A DNA stretch of 64,000 bases from the NCBI GenBank assembly GCA_024694565.1, contig JAILJR010000118.1:1-64000 (forward strand). The letters are read 5' to 3'. Below, in pieces: positions 24,696-33,709 of this stretch (position 1 is its first letter; each line of letters opens with the position of its first letter). Under the pieces are notes generated by a model. That model ran no database searches, was not told the origin of the DNA, and saw only the letters and a list, made by a program, of their open reading frames with translations. Position numbers and translations under genes: made by a program. Source of the DNA: Butyrivibrio sp. GTDB taxonomy: Bacteria > Bacillota > Clostridia > Lachnospirales > Lachnospiraceae.

Positions 24696-25769
24696 ATGTT
24701 TGATAAACTTGAAGATATTTTGAGAAGATATGAAGATATAACCATGATGCTTAACGATCCGGCAGTTATTACGGATCAGGAGAGATTCAGAAAGCTCATG
24801 AAGGAGCAGAAGAGTCTTGAAGCCCTTGTTGAATGCTACAATGAGTATAAAAAGTGCAATGAAACTATAAGGGACAGCCTTGAAATGCTGGACGGAGAAA
24901 ATGACCCTGATATGAAGGAGCTCTTGAAGGAGGAACTGTCTGAGGCTAAAGACAGGCTCCCGAAGCTGGAGGAGAGGCTGAAGATACTTCTTCTTCCGAA
25001 GAACCCCAATGATGAGAAGAATGTAATCGTTGAGATTAGGGCAGGAGTAGGCGGTGATGAGGCAGCTCTGTTTGCAGCAGACATGTACAGACTCTATGTC
25101 AGATATGCTGAGAGGCATGCTTTTAAGGTTGAGACCATGAGCCTTGAGGATATAGGTATAGGCGGAATAAAGGCAGTGAGCTTCATGATAAAGGGAAATG
25201 GTGCCTACTCCAGGCTAAAGTTCGAGAGCGGTGTGCACAGAGTCCAGAGGATACCGGAGACTGAGTCAGGAGGGCGTATTCATACCTCAGCGATAACGGT
25301 TGCAATAATGCCTGAGGTCGAGGACGTGGAGGTCGACATTGATATGTCTGACTGCAAATTTGACGTGTTCAGGGCATCAGGAAACGGAGGACAGTGTGTC
25401 AATACCACAGATTCAGCTGTCAGGCTTACGCATCTTCCCACAGGAATTGTAATATCCTGTCAGGATGAAAAGAGCCAGCAGCAAAACAAAGCAAAAGCTC
25501 TTAAGGTCCTTCGAGCCAAGCTGTATGAGATGGAGTGTCAGAAGCAGCATAACGACGAGGCAGAGCTTCGAAGGAGCCAGGTGGGCAGCGGTGACAGGTC
25601 GGAGAAGATCAGGACCTACAACTTCCATCAGGGAAGAGTAACAGATCATCGCATAGGACTGACCCTCTACCGCATAGACCAGATAATGGACGGAGACCTT
25701 GATGAGATCATAGACTCCCTGATCGCAGCCGATCAGGCTCAGAAGATGCTTGAATTCAATAACAACTGA
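24696..25769 (+). CDS. prfA: Peptide chain release factor 1
   Basis: Recognises UAA and UAG stop codons and triggers peptide release. The GGQ catalytic loop is at residues 231-233 ([15 protein letters not shown]), and the domain 2 recognition region includes [14 protein letters not shown]. The ATG at 24696 follows GAGGG; an ATG 12 bases upstream is less well placed. Gln233 would be methylated by PrmC. A copy of the palindromic repeat separates it from prmC, breaking the usual tight spacing. Confidence 0.96.
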   Translation: MFDKLEDILRRYEDITMMLNDPAVITDQERFRKLMKEQKSLEALVECYNEYKKCNETIRDSLEMLDGENDPDMKELLKEELSEAKDRLPKLEERLKILLLPKNPNDEKNVIVEIRAGVGGDEAALFAADMYRLYVRYAERHAFKVETMSLEDIGIGGIKAVSFMIKGNGAYSRLKFESGVHRVQRIPETESGGRIHTSAITVAIMPEVEDVEVDIDMSDCKFDVFRASGNGGQCVNTTDSAVRLTHLPTGIVISCQDEKSQQQNKAKALKVLRAKLYEMECQKQHNDEAELRRSQVGSGDRSEKIRTYNFHQGRVTDHRIGLTLYRIDQIMDGDLDEIIDSLIAADQAQKMLEFNNN

Positions 25770-25799
25770 ATTATCATAACTAATCCTGTAACAATTCGG

Positions 25800-25828
25800 T
25801 TGCTGAATATTTTTAAATGAGTTAAAAT
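25800..25828 (+). promoter_or_regulatory. Promoter of the Hpt gene
   Basis: TTGCTG (25800-25805), a 17-base spacer and TAAAAT (25823-25828), about 50 bases before the Hpt gene. Confidence 0.5.
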
Positions 25829-25881
25829 TATTTTATCGAGATTTTTGTGAGCGAAATTTCGGGAATGTCAGGTGGAGGAAT

Positions 25882-26241
25882 ATGGACGCTGGATTTAAGA
25901 ATGAATTAATTGAATGGGGTGTTGACTGGAATGAGATACTCGACAGGTTTATGGGGAATGAGACCCTTATAGCCAAGTTCATGTTTAAATTTTTGAATGA
26001 CCAGAGCATGACTGATCTCACAAGGTATCTGGATGAGGGCAATGTTTCAGAGGCATTTAAGGCTGTACATACCCTGAAGGGTGTCAGCGCAAACCTTGGA
26101 CTTAAGGGCTTTCTAACACCGGTGTGCGAGCTGACAGAGATTCTGCGAGCCGGCTCGATGGATGGAGCAAGGGATAAATATGAGATTATTAAGCCCAAAT
26201 ATGATGAGCTTATTGTTATACTTACCAAATATAAGTCGTAA
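25882..26241 (+). CDS. Orphan Hpt phosphotransfer protein
   Basis: A single histidine phosphotransfer domain of 119 aa. His63 in AVHTLKGVSANLG is the expected phosphorylated residue. GGTGGAGGAA precedes the ATG. No kinase or response regulator adjoins it directly, so its partners are elsewhere, perhaps a hybrid kinase or a chemotaxis or c-di-GMP system. 128 bases follow before the convergent gene; no clear terminator is seen there. Confidence 0.88.
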   Translation: MDAGFKNELIEWGVDWNEILDRFMGNETLIAKFMFKFLNDQSMTDLTRYLDEGNVSEAFKAVHTLKGVSANLGLKGFLTPVCELTEILRAGSMDGARDKYEIIKPKYDELIVILTKYKS

Positions 26242-26369
26242 GAGTACTATAGAAGATTTAGAAGCTCTCAGTGTACCAACACAAGCATTACTTGCACATT
26301 TTCGTCAGCCTGTATCAGGAGCTGTATTGTTTTAAGCTTCCGATGCCGGGAACAGGAGCTTATAGAAAG

Positions 26370-26870
26370 TCATAGGATTTCTGTAGAAATGCCATTCGAT
26401 TCCATAAAACCCGGGACATATTGATCCCAGGCTTTTTCTGCACTCTTATCGAGTGTAAATACATTTGTTGATATGCCTGTAGTCAGAACAACTTCTCCTG
26501 ATGAAAAACTAATATTCAGTCCAAAAGAGATCTGATCCGGCGAAAAGCTTATTCCTGACTGCGAGATCAGTTTTTCTTTTGATTTATTATCGAGGTGCAG
26601 TACAAATCTGAAGGACAGAGGGGTAACCTTTCCCTTTATCAGCTCAAGGCATATCGGACGAAGCTTTCCCCAACGGGAAAACTCTTCAGCCGGAATTTGG
26701 GATTCGTCAAAGAAGGAATCCTTATAATATTCCCTGTGAATCCTGCCATCTATTCTGAAGGTGTTATAGGTTTCAATCTCAGCTTCTTCTAGTAAGAACA
26801 GGTCAAAAAGGTCAGTAGTAAGCAGCTTCGACATGAAATTTTTTTGCTTTGTTATCTTTATGGCTATCAT
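26370..26870 (-). CDS. DUF5721 family protein
   Basis: 166 aa, of a family I associate mainly with Lachnospiraceae and whose function is unknown. The pattern LLTTDLFDLFLLEEAEIETYNT and, near the end, TGISTNVFTLDKSAEKAWD matches. No membrane segment. The start shown is the second of two adjacent ATG codons, five bases after GGAGG. Confidence 0.75.
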   Translation of the reverse strand: MIAIKITKQKNFMSKLLTTDLFDLFLLEEAEIETYNTFRIDGRIHREYYKDSFFDESQIPAEEFSRWGKLRPICLELIKGKVTPLSFRFVLHLDNKSKEKLISQSGISFSPDQISFGLNISFSSGEVVLTTGISTNVFTLDKSAEKAWDQYVPGFMESNGISTEIL

Positions 26871-27016
26871 CATTTCCTCCAATCGTACAAGAAGATTATA
26901 GAATAAAAAAATATATAAATATAGTAAAAATAATTGTATATTTATTCAGCATTACGAGTTATAATTTGAATTGAATTGTAAAAATATTAATTATTAAAAG
27001 TTTATGGAGTGATTGT

Positions 27017-28036
27017 ATGGCTAAAAGCGTAAGACTTAAGGACATTGCAGAAAAGATAGGTGTCAGCACAGTGACTGTCTCAAAGGCTCTATCAGGTCAA
27101 AAGGGTATGAGCGATGAGATGCGGGAAAAGATTTATTCACTGGCGAATGAGATGGGATATATACCTTCGGTTTCCAGAAAAGCTTTTTCAAACCAGAAGA
27201 GTTACACCATAGGAGTACTCATGTCAGAACGCTATATGGATGAGTACAGTACTTTTTACAACAGGATGAACCAGCAGGTGTCGCAGCTCGTCATGGAGAA
27301 GGGCAGCTTTACAATGATGGAGGTTATCTCTGAGGACATGGAGAAGCGCGGAGTATTGCCAAGACTGATAAGCGACAATAAGGTAGATGGCATCATGGTA
27401 ATCGGAAGGCTCTCACAGAAGTATCTTGATGAAATAAGGAATGAATCGGGAATCGCCACAGTATACCTTGATTTCTGCAATCATTCGGGCAATGAGGATG
27501 CGGTAGTATCAGACAGCTACAACGGAGCCTATTGTATTACCAACTATCTCTTTGACATGGGACACAGGGATATTGCATTTGTGGGAACAGTCATGGCGTC
27601 AGGCACTATCACAGACAGATATTTCGGGTACAGGAAGGCACTTTTGGAGCATGGACTTGAGTACAGGGAGGATTGGATCATACCTGACAGGGACAAGGAC
27701 ACAGGTGTAATTGATGCATCGAAATATTTCGTTCTGCCGCAGGAGATGCCAACTGCATTTGTATGCAATTGTGATATTACTGCAAGTATACTTATAAAGA
27801 AGCTGACCGAGAAGGGCTACAAGGTACCTGAAGATATATCTGTAGTAGGTTATGACAACTGTCTCTATCCCGGTCTTTGCGATATCAAGATAACAACCTT
27901 TGGAGTTGACAGCTATGAGATGGGCAGAAATGCAGTATTAAATCTGCTTCGCAAGATTGGAAAAGAGAGATATCGTCAGGGAGTAATGATCCTTGAGGGG
28001 CATCTCATAGAAGGTGAAAGCGTAAAAAGAAGATAG
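27017..28036 (+). CDS. LacI-family transcriptional regulator
   Basis: Helix-turn-helix at residues 5-50 (VRLKDIAEKIGVSTVTVSKALSG) with the hinge helix, then a periplasmic-binding-protein-like effector domain (about 60-339). The effector is unknown. It stands alone with no transport or sugar genes adjacent, so it may be a global regulator or act at a distance. TATAAT at 26960-26965 lies upstream but with a poor -35. GGAGTGA precedes the ATG. It is one candidate to bind the cre-like site before the CarD gene. Confidence 0.93.
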   Translation: MAKSVRLKDIAEKIGVSTVTVSKALSGQKGMSDEMREKIYSLANEMGYIPSVSRKAFSNQKSYTIGVLMSERYMDEYSTFYNRMNQQVSQLVMEKGSFTMMEVISEDMEKRGVLPRLISDNKVDGIMVIGRLSQKYLDEIRNESGIATVYLDFCNHSGNEDAVVSDSYNGAYCITNYLFDMGHRDIAFVGTVMASGTITDRYFGYRKALLEHGLEYREDWIIPDRDKDTGVIDASKYFVLPQEMPTAFVCNCDITASILIKKLTEKGYKVPEDISVVGYDNCLYPGLCDIKITTFGVDSYEMGRNAVLNLLRKIGKERYRQGVMILEGHLIEGESVKRR

Positions 28037-28043
28037 TGAAAGC

Positions 28044-28078
28044 AAAAAAGTGACGGCTTTACTGACCGCCGCTTTTTT
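28044..28078. terminator. Bidirectional terminator between lacI-type and lytTR-type genes
   Basis: AAAAAAG and CGGC (28044-28057, TGA bulge between) pair with GCCGCTTTTTT (28068-28078). Both strands have T-tracts. It overlaps the stop codon of the minus-strand gene. Confidence 0.75.
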
Positions 28079-28811
28079 GATGCTGCTCGTATTCTTTACG
28101 GTATGCTTCAGTTTTCTTTATGGCATTGCGATAGGAAAAGGGTACAGGAAAGACCATATCGTTGTCCATAATGACTTTTCTGAATTTTGTTTCTTTTATG
28201 TGATCTATATTGATAAAGGAATTGTCGTTTACAGGACACATCTGCGGAAAGCAGTTACACTCGGCGTAGAAATTCACGATGTTTTCCAATAAGATGATAG
28301 TCCTTCCGTCTGAAAGAAAGACCTCCAGTTCTGCCTTTATCTGTTTTGCGCAAATAATGTCATCGCCCTTGGCATAGATGGTTTCGGCTTTGCCGCGAAG
28401 CTCAATAGTGTGTTCTACAGTCTTATTCAGTTCCTTTATCCGGTCTACAACCTCAGTCAGCTCTGAAACCTTGAGAGGCTTGTTGAGGAAGAGGACATTG
28501 TCAGCACTCATTCCTGCCTCAATAAACTGTGCTTTGTAATCAACCTTGGACGAGCACATGATGATTGGCTTGAGGATGCGCTGATCCAAAAGATTTTGAA
28601 GAACTTCAATGCCGGTCATATTGCTGTCAACCATATCGATAAAAAGACCGTGATACATCTGAGGATTTTGCAAAAAAGCCTCTGCGTTGCCATAGGAATC
28701 AATGAAAATACGTTCACCTGTCTCCTTGAAGATGCGGTCAGACTGCCTTCCAAGGAGTCTCTCTGTCTGCTTTCTGTCGGCTATGTTATCATCACAAACT
28801 GCCAGGTTCAT
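28059..28811 (-). CDS. LytTR-type response regulator
   Basis: Receiver domain with acidic pocket Asp7-Asp8 (CDDN), phosphoacceptor Asp59 in FIDMVDSN and Lys111 in LNKP, followed by a LytTR-like DNA-binding domain (about 135-245, ending VPFSYRNAIKKTEAYRKEY). AGGAGGGA precedes the ATG. No histidine kinase is adjacent. It lies 32 bases after the DUF1294 gene, so it may share the argG transcript. Confidence 0.87.
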   Translation of the reverse strand: MNLAVCDDNIADRKQTERLLGRQSDRIFKETGERIFIDSYGNAEAFLQNPQMYHGLFIDMVDSNMTGIEVLQNLLDQRILKPIIMCSSKVDYKAQFIEAGMSADNVLFLNKPLKVSELTEVVDRIKELNKTVEHTIELRGKAETIYAKGDDIICAKQIKAELEVFLSDGRTIILLENIVNFYAECNCFPQMCPVNDNSFINIDHIKETKFRKVIMDNDMVFPVPFSYRNAIKKTEAYRKEYEQHQKSGGQ

Positions 28812-28843
28812 CTAATCCCTCCTCTAATTAACAAAAGCTTCAC

Positions 28844-29137
28844 TTACATAAAGCTGAATTGAATTGGTCCGAAGTAGAGAAATGCAAATGTCAGTAAATG
28901 TATAAAAAGTATTATAGGCAATCCGAAAAGAAAATACCAATGCTTTGTCTTGTGTCTGAAAATAAACATTCCGAGAGTGCAGCCGAGACTTCCGCCGACT
29001 ATGGCGACAGCAAAAAGGGTTGCCTCGGGGATGCGAAGATAGTGCTTTATGGCCCTTCTCTTGTCATCACCCATTAAGGCAAACCCCAGTATGTTGATTA
29101 TTACCAAATAAATCTCAATGTAATTGATGGAATTCAT
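28844..29137 (-). CDS. DUF1294 small membrane protein
   Basis: 97 aa with about three membrane segments and the DUF1294 pattern: NILGFALMGDDKRRA, then a GGSLGCTLGMFIFRHKTKHW segment. Function unknown. It begins three bases after the argG stop codon, so it is probably co-transcribed. Confidence 0.9.
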   Translation of the reverse strand: MNSINYIEIYLVIINILGFALMGDDKRRAIKHYLRIPEATLFAVAIVGGSLGCTLGMFIFRHKTKHWYFLFGLPIILFIHLLTFAFLYFGPIQFSFM

Positions 29138-29140
29138 CCG

Positions 29141-30364
29141 TTATTTGTTGTTTTTCACTTCCTGCATCTTCATGGCACGAACCTTGCATGAGAGACCAAA
29201 CAGGTTTATGAAGCCCTCAGCATCATGGTGGTCATAAAGATCACCGGTCTTGAAGGATGCGATGCTCTCATTGTAGAGAGAGTAGGGAGACTTTGTGCCT
29301 GCCTTGATGATGTTACCCTTGTAGAGCTTGAATGTAACTTCACCCGTGACATATTTCTGAGTTGACTCAATGAAGGCCTGCTCAGCTTCGCGCAGAGGAG
29401 TGAACCACTTCCCTTCATATACTAGATCGGCAAACTTGTTGCCCATATCCTTTTTCATTGTATAGGTATCGCGGTCTAAAATCAACTCTTCGAGCTGCTG
29501 GTGAGCTTCATAGAGGATAGTTCCTCCGGGTGTCTCATAAACTCCGCGGGACTTCATTCCAACGACACGGTTTTCAACAATATCAACGATTCCGATTCCG
29601 TTTTCGCCGCCCAGCTTGTTGAGGGTGCGGATGATATCTGAAACCTTCATTTCCTTGCCGTTAACTGACTTCGGAACACCGCCTTCAAAAGTCATTGTAA
29701 CAGTAGTAGGTGTATCGGGAGCATCCTCAGGAGTCTTTCCAAGAACAAGGAGGTGCTTGTAATTAGGTTCAAGTGAAGGATCTTCGAGCTCAAGTCCCTC
29801 ATGGGATATGTGCCAAAGGTTCCTGTCGCGGCTGTAGCTGGAGTCTGCGGAGAATGGAAGATTGATTCCGTGTGCTCTGCAGTATTCGATCTCGGATTCG
29901 CGGGAATCCATTGTCCACTTATCATTTCTCCATGCAGCGATGATCCTGATATCAGGTGCGAGAGCCTTGATGCCAAGCTCAAATCTGATCTGGTCGTTGC
30001 CCTTTCCTGTAGCTCCGTGACAGATGGCTACAGCGTCTTCTTTACGTGCTATCTCAACAAGCTTCTTGGCAATTAACGGGCGGGCCATTGATGTACCGAG
30101 AAGGTACTTGTTTTCGTATACAGCATGAGCCATTACACATGGAACGATATATTCATCGCAGAATTCATCCACAACATCGAGCACATAGAGCTTGCTGGCG
30201 CCACAGCTCTTTGCTCTGTCTTCGAGACCGTCAAGCTCTTCCTCCTGGCCACAGTCGATACATACGCAGATAACCTCGTAGTCAAAATTCTCCTTGAGCC
30301 ATGGAATGATCGCAGTAGTATCAAGTCCACCGGAGTATGCAAGTATAACTTTTTCTTTTGCCAT
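29141..30364 (-). CDS. argG: Argininosuccinate synthase
   Basis: ATP-dependent condensation of citrulline with aspartate, the penultimate step of arginine synthesis. The N-terminal ATP-pyrophosphatase motif AYSGGLDTT is at residues 9-17, with CHGATGKGNDQ near 115. 407 aa is the family length. GAGGGAAA precedes the ATG. It is divergent from argC-argJ-argB-argD across a region rich in repeated operator-like motifs. No argH is in the window. Confidence 0.97.
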   Translation of the reverse strand: MAKEKVILAYSGGLDTTAIIPWLKENFDYEVICVCIDCGQEEELDGLEDRAKSCGASKLYVLDVVDEFCDEYIVPCVMAHAVYENKYLLGTSMARPLIAKKLVEIARKEDAVAICHGATGKGNDQIRFELGIKALAPDIRIIAAWRNDKWTMDSRESEIEYCRAHGINLPFSADSSYSRDRNLWHISHEGLELEDPSLEPNYKHLLVLGKTPEDAPDTPTTVTMTFEGGVPKSVNGKEMKVSDIIRTLNKLGGENGIGIVDIVENRVVGMKSRGVYETPGGTILYEAHQQLEELILDRDTYTMKKDMGNKFADLVYEGKWFTPLREAEQAFIESTQKYVTGEVTFKLYKGNIIKAGTKSPYSLYNESIASFKTGDLYDHHDAEGFINLFGLSCKVRAMKMQEVKNNK

Positions 30365-30437
30365 AATAAGTTTCCCTCATCTTTCGTTTATTCTGTTATT
30401 ACTCAAGGGAATTACGCTTCCCTCACTCATAAATGTA

Positions 30438-30555
30438 AATATAACTCCATTGGATGATAATTGCAAGTAGTCTTTGCATAAATATTTACAAAAACAGCAA
30501 ATATTGCATAAATATTTATACTGCTATTGCATTATTTTAATTACGGTCGTATACT
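30438..30555. promoter_or_regulatory. Divergent argG/argC promoters with three direct operator repeats
   Basis: argG (minus): TTGCAA (30461-30466), 17-base spacer, TATATT (30438-30443). argC (plus): TTGCAT (30527-30532), 17-base spacer, TATACT (30550-30555). Between them TTGCATAAATATTTA occurs twice exactly (30474-30488 and 30504-30518, 30 bp apart), with a diverged third copy, TTGCATTATTTTA, at 30527-30539 over the argC -35. The spacing and AT-rich partly symmetric motif fit ArgR/AhrC arginine-repressor boxes; the identity of the regulator is inferred. Confidence 0.7.
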
Positions 30556-30607
30556 TAAAAAAGTTATTTTGTGAAAGTTCCCCATATTTTAAGAAAGGTC
30601 GATTATT

Positions 30608-31660
30608 ATGATAAAGGTTGGTATTATTGGTGCTACCGGCTATGCGGGTGCTGAAATAGTCAGATTATTACAGGGGCATCCCAATGCAGAGGTTGTGTGG
30701 TATGGGTCAAGGAGTTATATAGATAAGAAGTATTCGGATATCTATGGCAATTTCTTCAAGGTTGTTGATGATAAGTGTTTGGATGACAATATGGACGAGC
30801 TTGCGGATGCTGCAGATGTGATTTTCACAGCAACACCTCAGGGCTTGTGCGCATCTCTTGTTAATGAAGCTGTACTCAGCAAGGTTAAGATTATTGATCT
30901 TTCCGCAGATTTCAGGCTGAAGGATGTCTCCGTCTATGAGAAATGGTACGGCATAGAGCACAAGGCACCTCAGTATCTTGAGGAAGCAGTCTACGGCCTT
31001 TGCGAGATCAACAGGGATAAGATAAAGAGCGCAAGGATAGTTGCAAATCCCGGGTGCTATACAACCTGTTCAATTCTTACAGCATACCCTCTTATTAAAG
31101 AAGGACTTATTGATCCTGACACTTTGATAATAGATGCACTTTCCGGTGTTTCCGGTGCAGGAAGGGGAGCCAAGGTTGCAAATCTTTACTGCGAGGTCAA
31201 TGAAAGTGCCAAGCCCTACGGAGTTGCTACCCACAGGCATACACCTGAGATAGAGGAGCAGCTGTCATATGCAGCAGGAAAAGACATACTTCTTAACTTT
31301 ACTCCGCACCTGGTTCCAATGAACAGAGGAATCCTCTCGACAGAGTATGCGACGCTTATCAGGAAAAACGGTTCTCTTCCTTCATCAGATGACATAAGGA
31401 AGGCCTATGAGAAGTATTTCGGAAAAGAGAAATTCATAAGACTTCTTCCTGATGGTGTATATCCTGAGACCAGATGGGTTGAGGGAAGCAATTTCGTTGA
31501 TATAGGTTTCAAGGTTGACGAACGTACAGGCCGTGTCATCATGATGGGCACAATTGACAACCTTGTAAAGGGAGCAGCCGGACAGGCAGTCCAGAACATG
31601 AATATTCTCTTCGGCCTCGATGAAGCTGAGGGACTTACGATATTGCCGAGCTTTCCGTAA
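30608..31660 (+). CDS. argC: N-acetyl-gamma-glutamyl-phosphate reductase
   Basis: NADPH-dependent third step of arginine (ornithine) synthesis. N-terminal nucleotide motif GATGYAGAEIVRLL (residues 9-22); active-site cysteine in ANPGCYTTC; catalytic HRHTPEIEEQL. 350 aa. First gene of the plus-strand arginine operon; AAAGGT precedes the ATG. Confidence 0.97.
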   Translation: MIKVGIIGATGYAGAEIVRLLQGHPNAEVVWYGSRSYIDKKYSDIYGNFFKVVDDKCLDDNMDELADAADVIFTATPQGLCASLVNEAVLSKVKIIDLSADFRLKDVSVYEKWYGIEHKAPQYLEEAVYGLCEINRDKIKSARIVANPGCYTTCSILTAYPLIKEGLIDPDTLIIDALSGVSGAGRGAKVANLYCEVNESAKPYGVATHRHTPEIEEQLSYAAGKDILLNFTPHLVPMNRGILSTEYATLIRKNGSLPSSDDIRKAYEKYFGKEKFIRLLPDGVYPETRWVEGSNFVDIGFKVDERTGRVIMMGTIDNLVKGAAGQAVQNMNILFGLDEAEGLTILPSFP

Positions 31661-31707
31661 GGGACAGGCCTTTAGGATTTAGTATTTTGTTAGCGGGGAT
31701 TAGTATA

Positions 31708-32151
31708 ATGATACGTGCAATGACGGTTGATGATTATGATGATGTATACTCTCTATGGATGTCTATAAAGGGATTTGGCATTCGTACAATGGATGATTCC
31801 AGAGAGGGGATTGTCAGATTTATTGAGAGAAACCCGGGACTTAGTCCTGTCTGTGTCAAAGATGGCAAAATAGTCGGAGCTATTCTCTGCGGACATGATG
31901 GAAGAAGAGCATGCTTTTATCATGTCTGTGTAAGTCAGGAATACCGGATGCATGGAATAGGCAGAAAGATGGTTGAATTCTGTATAGAAAGACTCAAAGA
32001 GGAAGGAATCAACAAGGTATGCCTCAATGCATTTGTCACCAATCAGATAGGGAACAAATTCTGGCAGAAAATGGGCTGGACACTGCGTGATGACATGAAT
32101 TACTATGATTTCACACTTAATTCTGATAATCTGACTGTATTTAATAAATAA
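31708..32151 (+). CDS. GNAT N-acetyltransferase in the arginine operon
   Basis: 147 aa. The acetyl-CoA motif is SQEYRMHGIGRKMVEFC, and FWQKMGW closes the fold. The ATG at 31708 is preferred over a TTG at 31687. Lying between argC and argJ, it could be an N-acetylglutamate synthase-like or unrelated acetyltransferase; argJ already supplies acetyl transfer. It lacks the amino acid kinase domain of classical ArgA. Its stop is 13 bases before repeat copy B. Confidence 0.85.
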   Translation: MIRAMTVDDYDDVYSLWMSIKGFGIRTMDDSREGIVRFIERNPGLSPVCVKDGKIVGAILCGHDGRRACFYHVCVSQEYRMHGIGRKMVEFCIERLKEEGINKVCLNAFVTNQIGNKFWQKMGWTLRDDMNYYDFTLNSDNLTVFNK

Positions 32152-32164
32152 ATATTTGTATCCG

Positions 32165-32372
32165 ATGAGTTTCACGACAAAAGCTCGCAAGGCCGGCTCC
32201 GGCTGTGCATATTGCACAAGCGGCTGAGAGGCCCTGTGAGCTCGTCGGTACTTAGCGAGGTATTTTCGAGCTTAGTACCGCTACGAAGCGAAAGGAGCGA
32301 AAGCGTGCCCGAAGTGATTGTACAATATGTACAGCCGGAGCCGGACTGGCGGGCTTTTGTCGGGCAACTCTT
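32165..32372. repeat. Full-length ~208-bp palindromic repeat, copy B
   Basis: Same family as 24364-24573 but in the opposite orientation. The ends are ATGAGTTTCACGACAAAAGC... and ...GCTTTTGTCGGGCAACTC. The central stem GGTACTTAGC/GCTTAGTACC differs in sequence from copy A but keeps pairing. CCGAT flanks both ends (left 32163-32167, right within TTCCGATTCC). It separates the GNAT gene from argJ inside the arginine operon. Confidence 0.85.
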
Positions 32373-32421
32373 CCGATTCCAATAAGTAAGAAATAAACCG
32401 GCGTTTAAAGAGGAGAAAATT

Positions 32422-33645
32422 ATGAATATAATAGATGGTGGTGTAACTGCTGCAAAGGGCTTTCAGGCTGCAAGCTGCGAAGCTGGGATAAAATACAGGG
32501 ACAGGACGGACATGGCATTTGTATTTTCCAAGGATCCATGTGTCTGCGCCGGGACCTTTACCTCCAATGTTGTCAAAGCGGCCTGTGTGCAGTGGGACCA
32601 AAGAATAGTTTCATCAGGCGAGCCGATGCATGCAGTTGTTATTAATTCCGGCATTGCAAACGCCTGTACAGGAAAAGAGGGCTTTGATGCCTGCAGGGCA
32701 ACCGCAAAGGCAGTAGAGGAAGCGTTGAAGGTTCCGTACAGCTCTGTTGCTGTAGCATCCACAGGTGTCATTGGAATGCAGCTACCTGTTGAAAAGCTGG
32801 TAGCAGGTGTGAAAAAGATGAGTCAGAGCCTTGATGCGGGTATGGAAGCAGGTACTGCCGCATCTAAGGCCATAATGACTACCGACACTGTAAATAAAGA
32901 GGTAGCTGTGACCTTTGATATTGGCGGACATACTGTGACTCTTGGCGGAATGAGCAAGGGATCCGGGATGATTCACCCCAACATGTGCACTATGCTTGCC
33001 TTTTTGACAACTGATCTCGATATTGAGAAGAGTCTTTTGCAAAAGGCAGTTTCAGAGGTGGTCAGGGATTCCTTCAATATGATAACTGTTGATGGTGATA
33101 CCTCCACAAACGATACGCTTCTTATCATGGCCAACAAAAATGCCCAGAACCCTCCGATCAAAGAGGAGAATAGTGATTTCGAGGTCTTCAAGGAAGCACT
33201 TGCCTATGTATGCACCTATCTGGCAAAGAAAATGGCAGCTGACGGTGAGGGTGCAAGTAAACTCTTCGAGGCAAAGGTGGTCAATGCAAAGACAAAGGAT
33301 GATGCCAGAACACTCTCAAGGGCAATCGTGGGCTCAAATCTCTCAAAGGCCGCAATCTTTGGCTGTGATGCCAACTTTGGAAGGTTTTTGTGTGCAATGG
33401 GATATTCCGGAGCACAATTCGACCAGGAGGACGTAGAACTCTTTTTCGAGAGTGAAAATGGCAGGCTTAAGGTATTTGACAAGGGCACGCCGATCGTCTT
33501 CGATGAGGATGAAGCACTTAGGATAATGAAAGCAGATGCAGTGACTGTTTTTGTAGATATGCACGAGGGCAGTGAAGAGGCTACTGCCTGGGGATGCGAT
33601 CTGACATATGATTATGTGAAGATCAATGCTGATTACAGATCATAA
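32422..33645 (+). CDS. argJ: Bifunctional ornithine acetyltransferase / N-acetylglutamate synthase
   Basis: Transfers acetyl from acetylornithine to glutamate, recycling the acetyl group; many homologues also use acetyl-CoA. The self-cleavage and nucleophile region reads KGSGMIHPNMCTMLAF, with Thr as nucleophile. The residue before it is Cys where Ala is more familiar. 407 aa. GAGGAG precedes the ATG. Confidence 0.97.
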   Translation: MNIIDGGVTAAKGFQAASCEAGIKYRDRTDMAFVFSKDPCVCAGTFTSNVVKAACVQWDQRIVSSGEPMHAVVINSGIANACTGKEGFDACRATAKAVEEALKVPYSSVAVASTGVIGMQLPVEKLVAGVKKMSQSLDAGMEAGTAASKAIMTTDTVNKEVAVTFDIGGHTVTLGGMSKGSGMIHPNMCTMLAFLTTDLDIEKSLLQKAVSEVVRDSFNMITVDGDTSTNDTLLIMANKNAQNPPIKEENSDFEVFKEALAYVCTYLAKKMAADGEGASKLFEAKVVNAKTKDDARTLSRAIVGSNLSKAAIFGCDANFGRFLCAMGYSGAQFDQEDVELFFESENGRLKVFDKGTPIVFDEDEALRIMKADAVTVFVDMHEGSEEATAWGCDLTYDYVKINADYRS

Positions 33646-33709
33646 ACATAATGAACAGATATTTGTTTATCGTGAACTTTATTATTCAGAATAATTGGAG
33701 GAACAGGTA

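Noticed and set aside
31753..32601. Minus-strand frames around repeat copy B and the argJ start
   Set aside because: Antisense to the GNAT and argJ genes and passing through the repeat; no support as genes.
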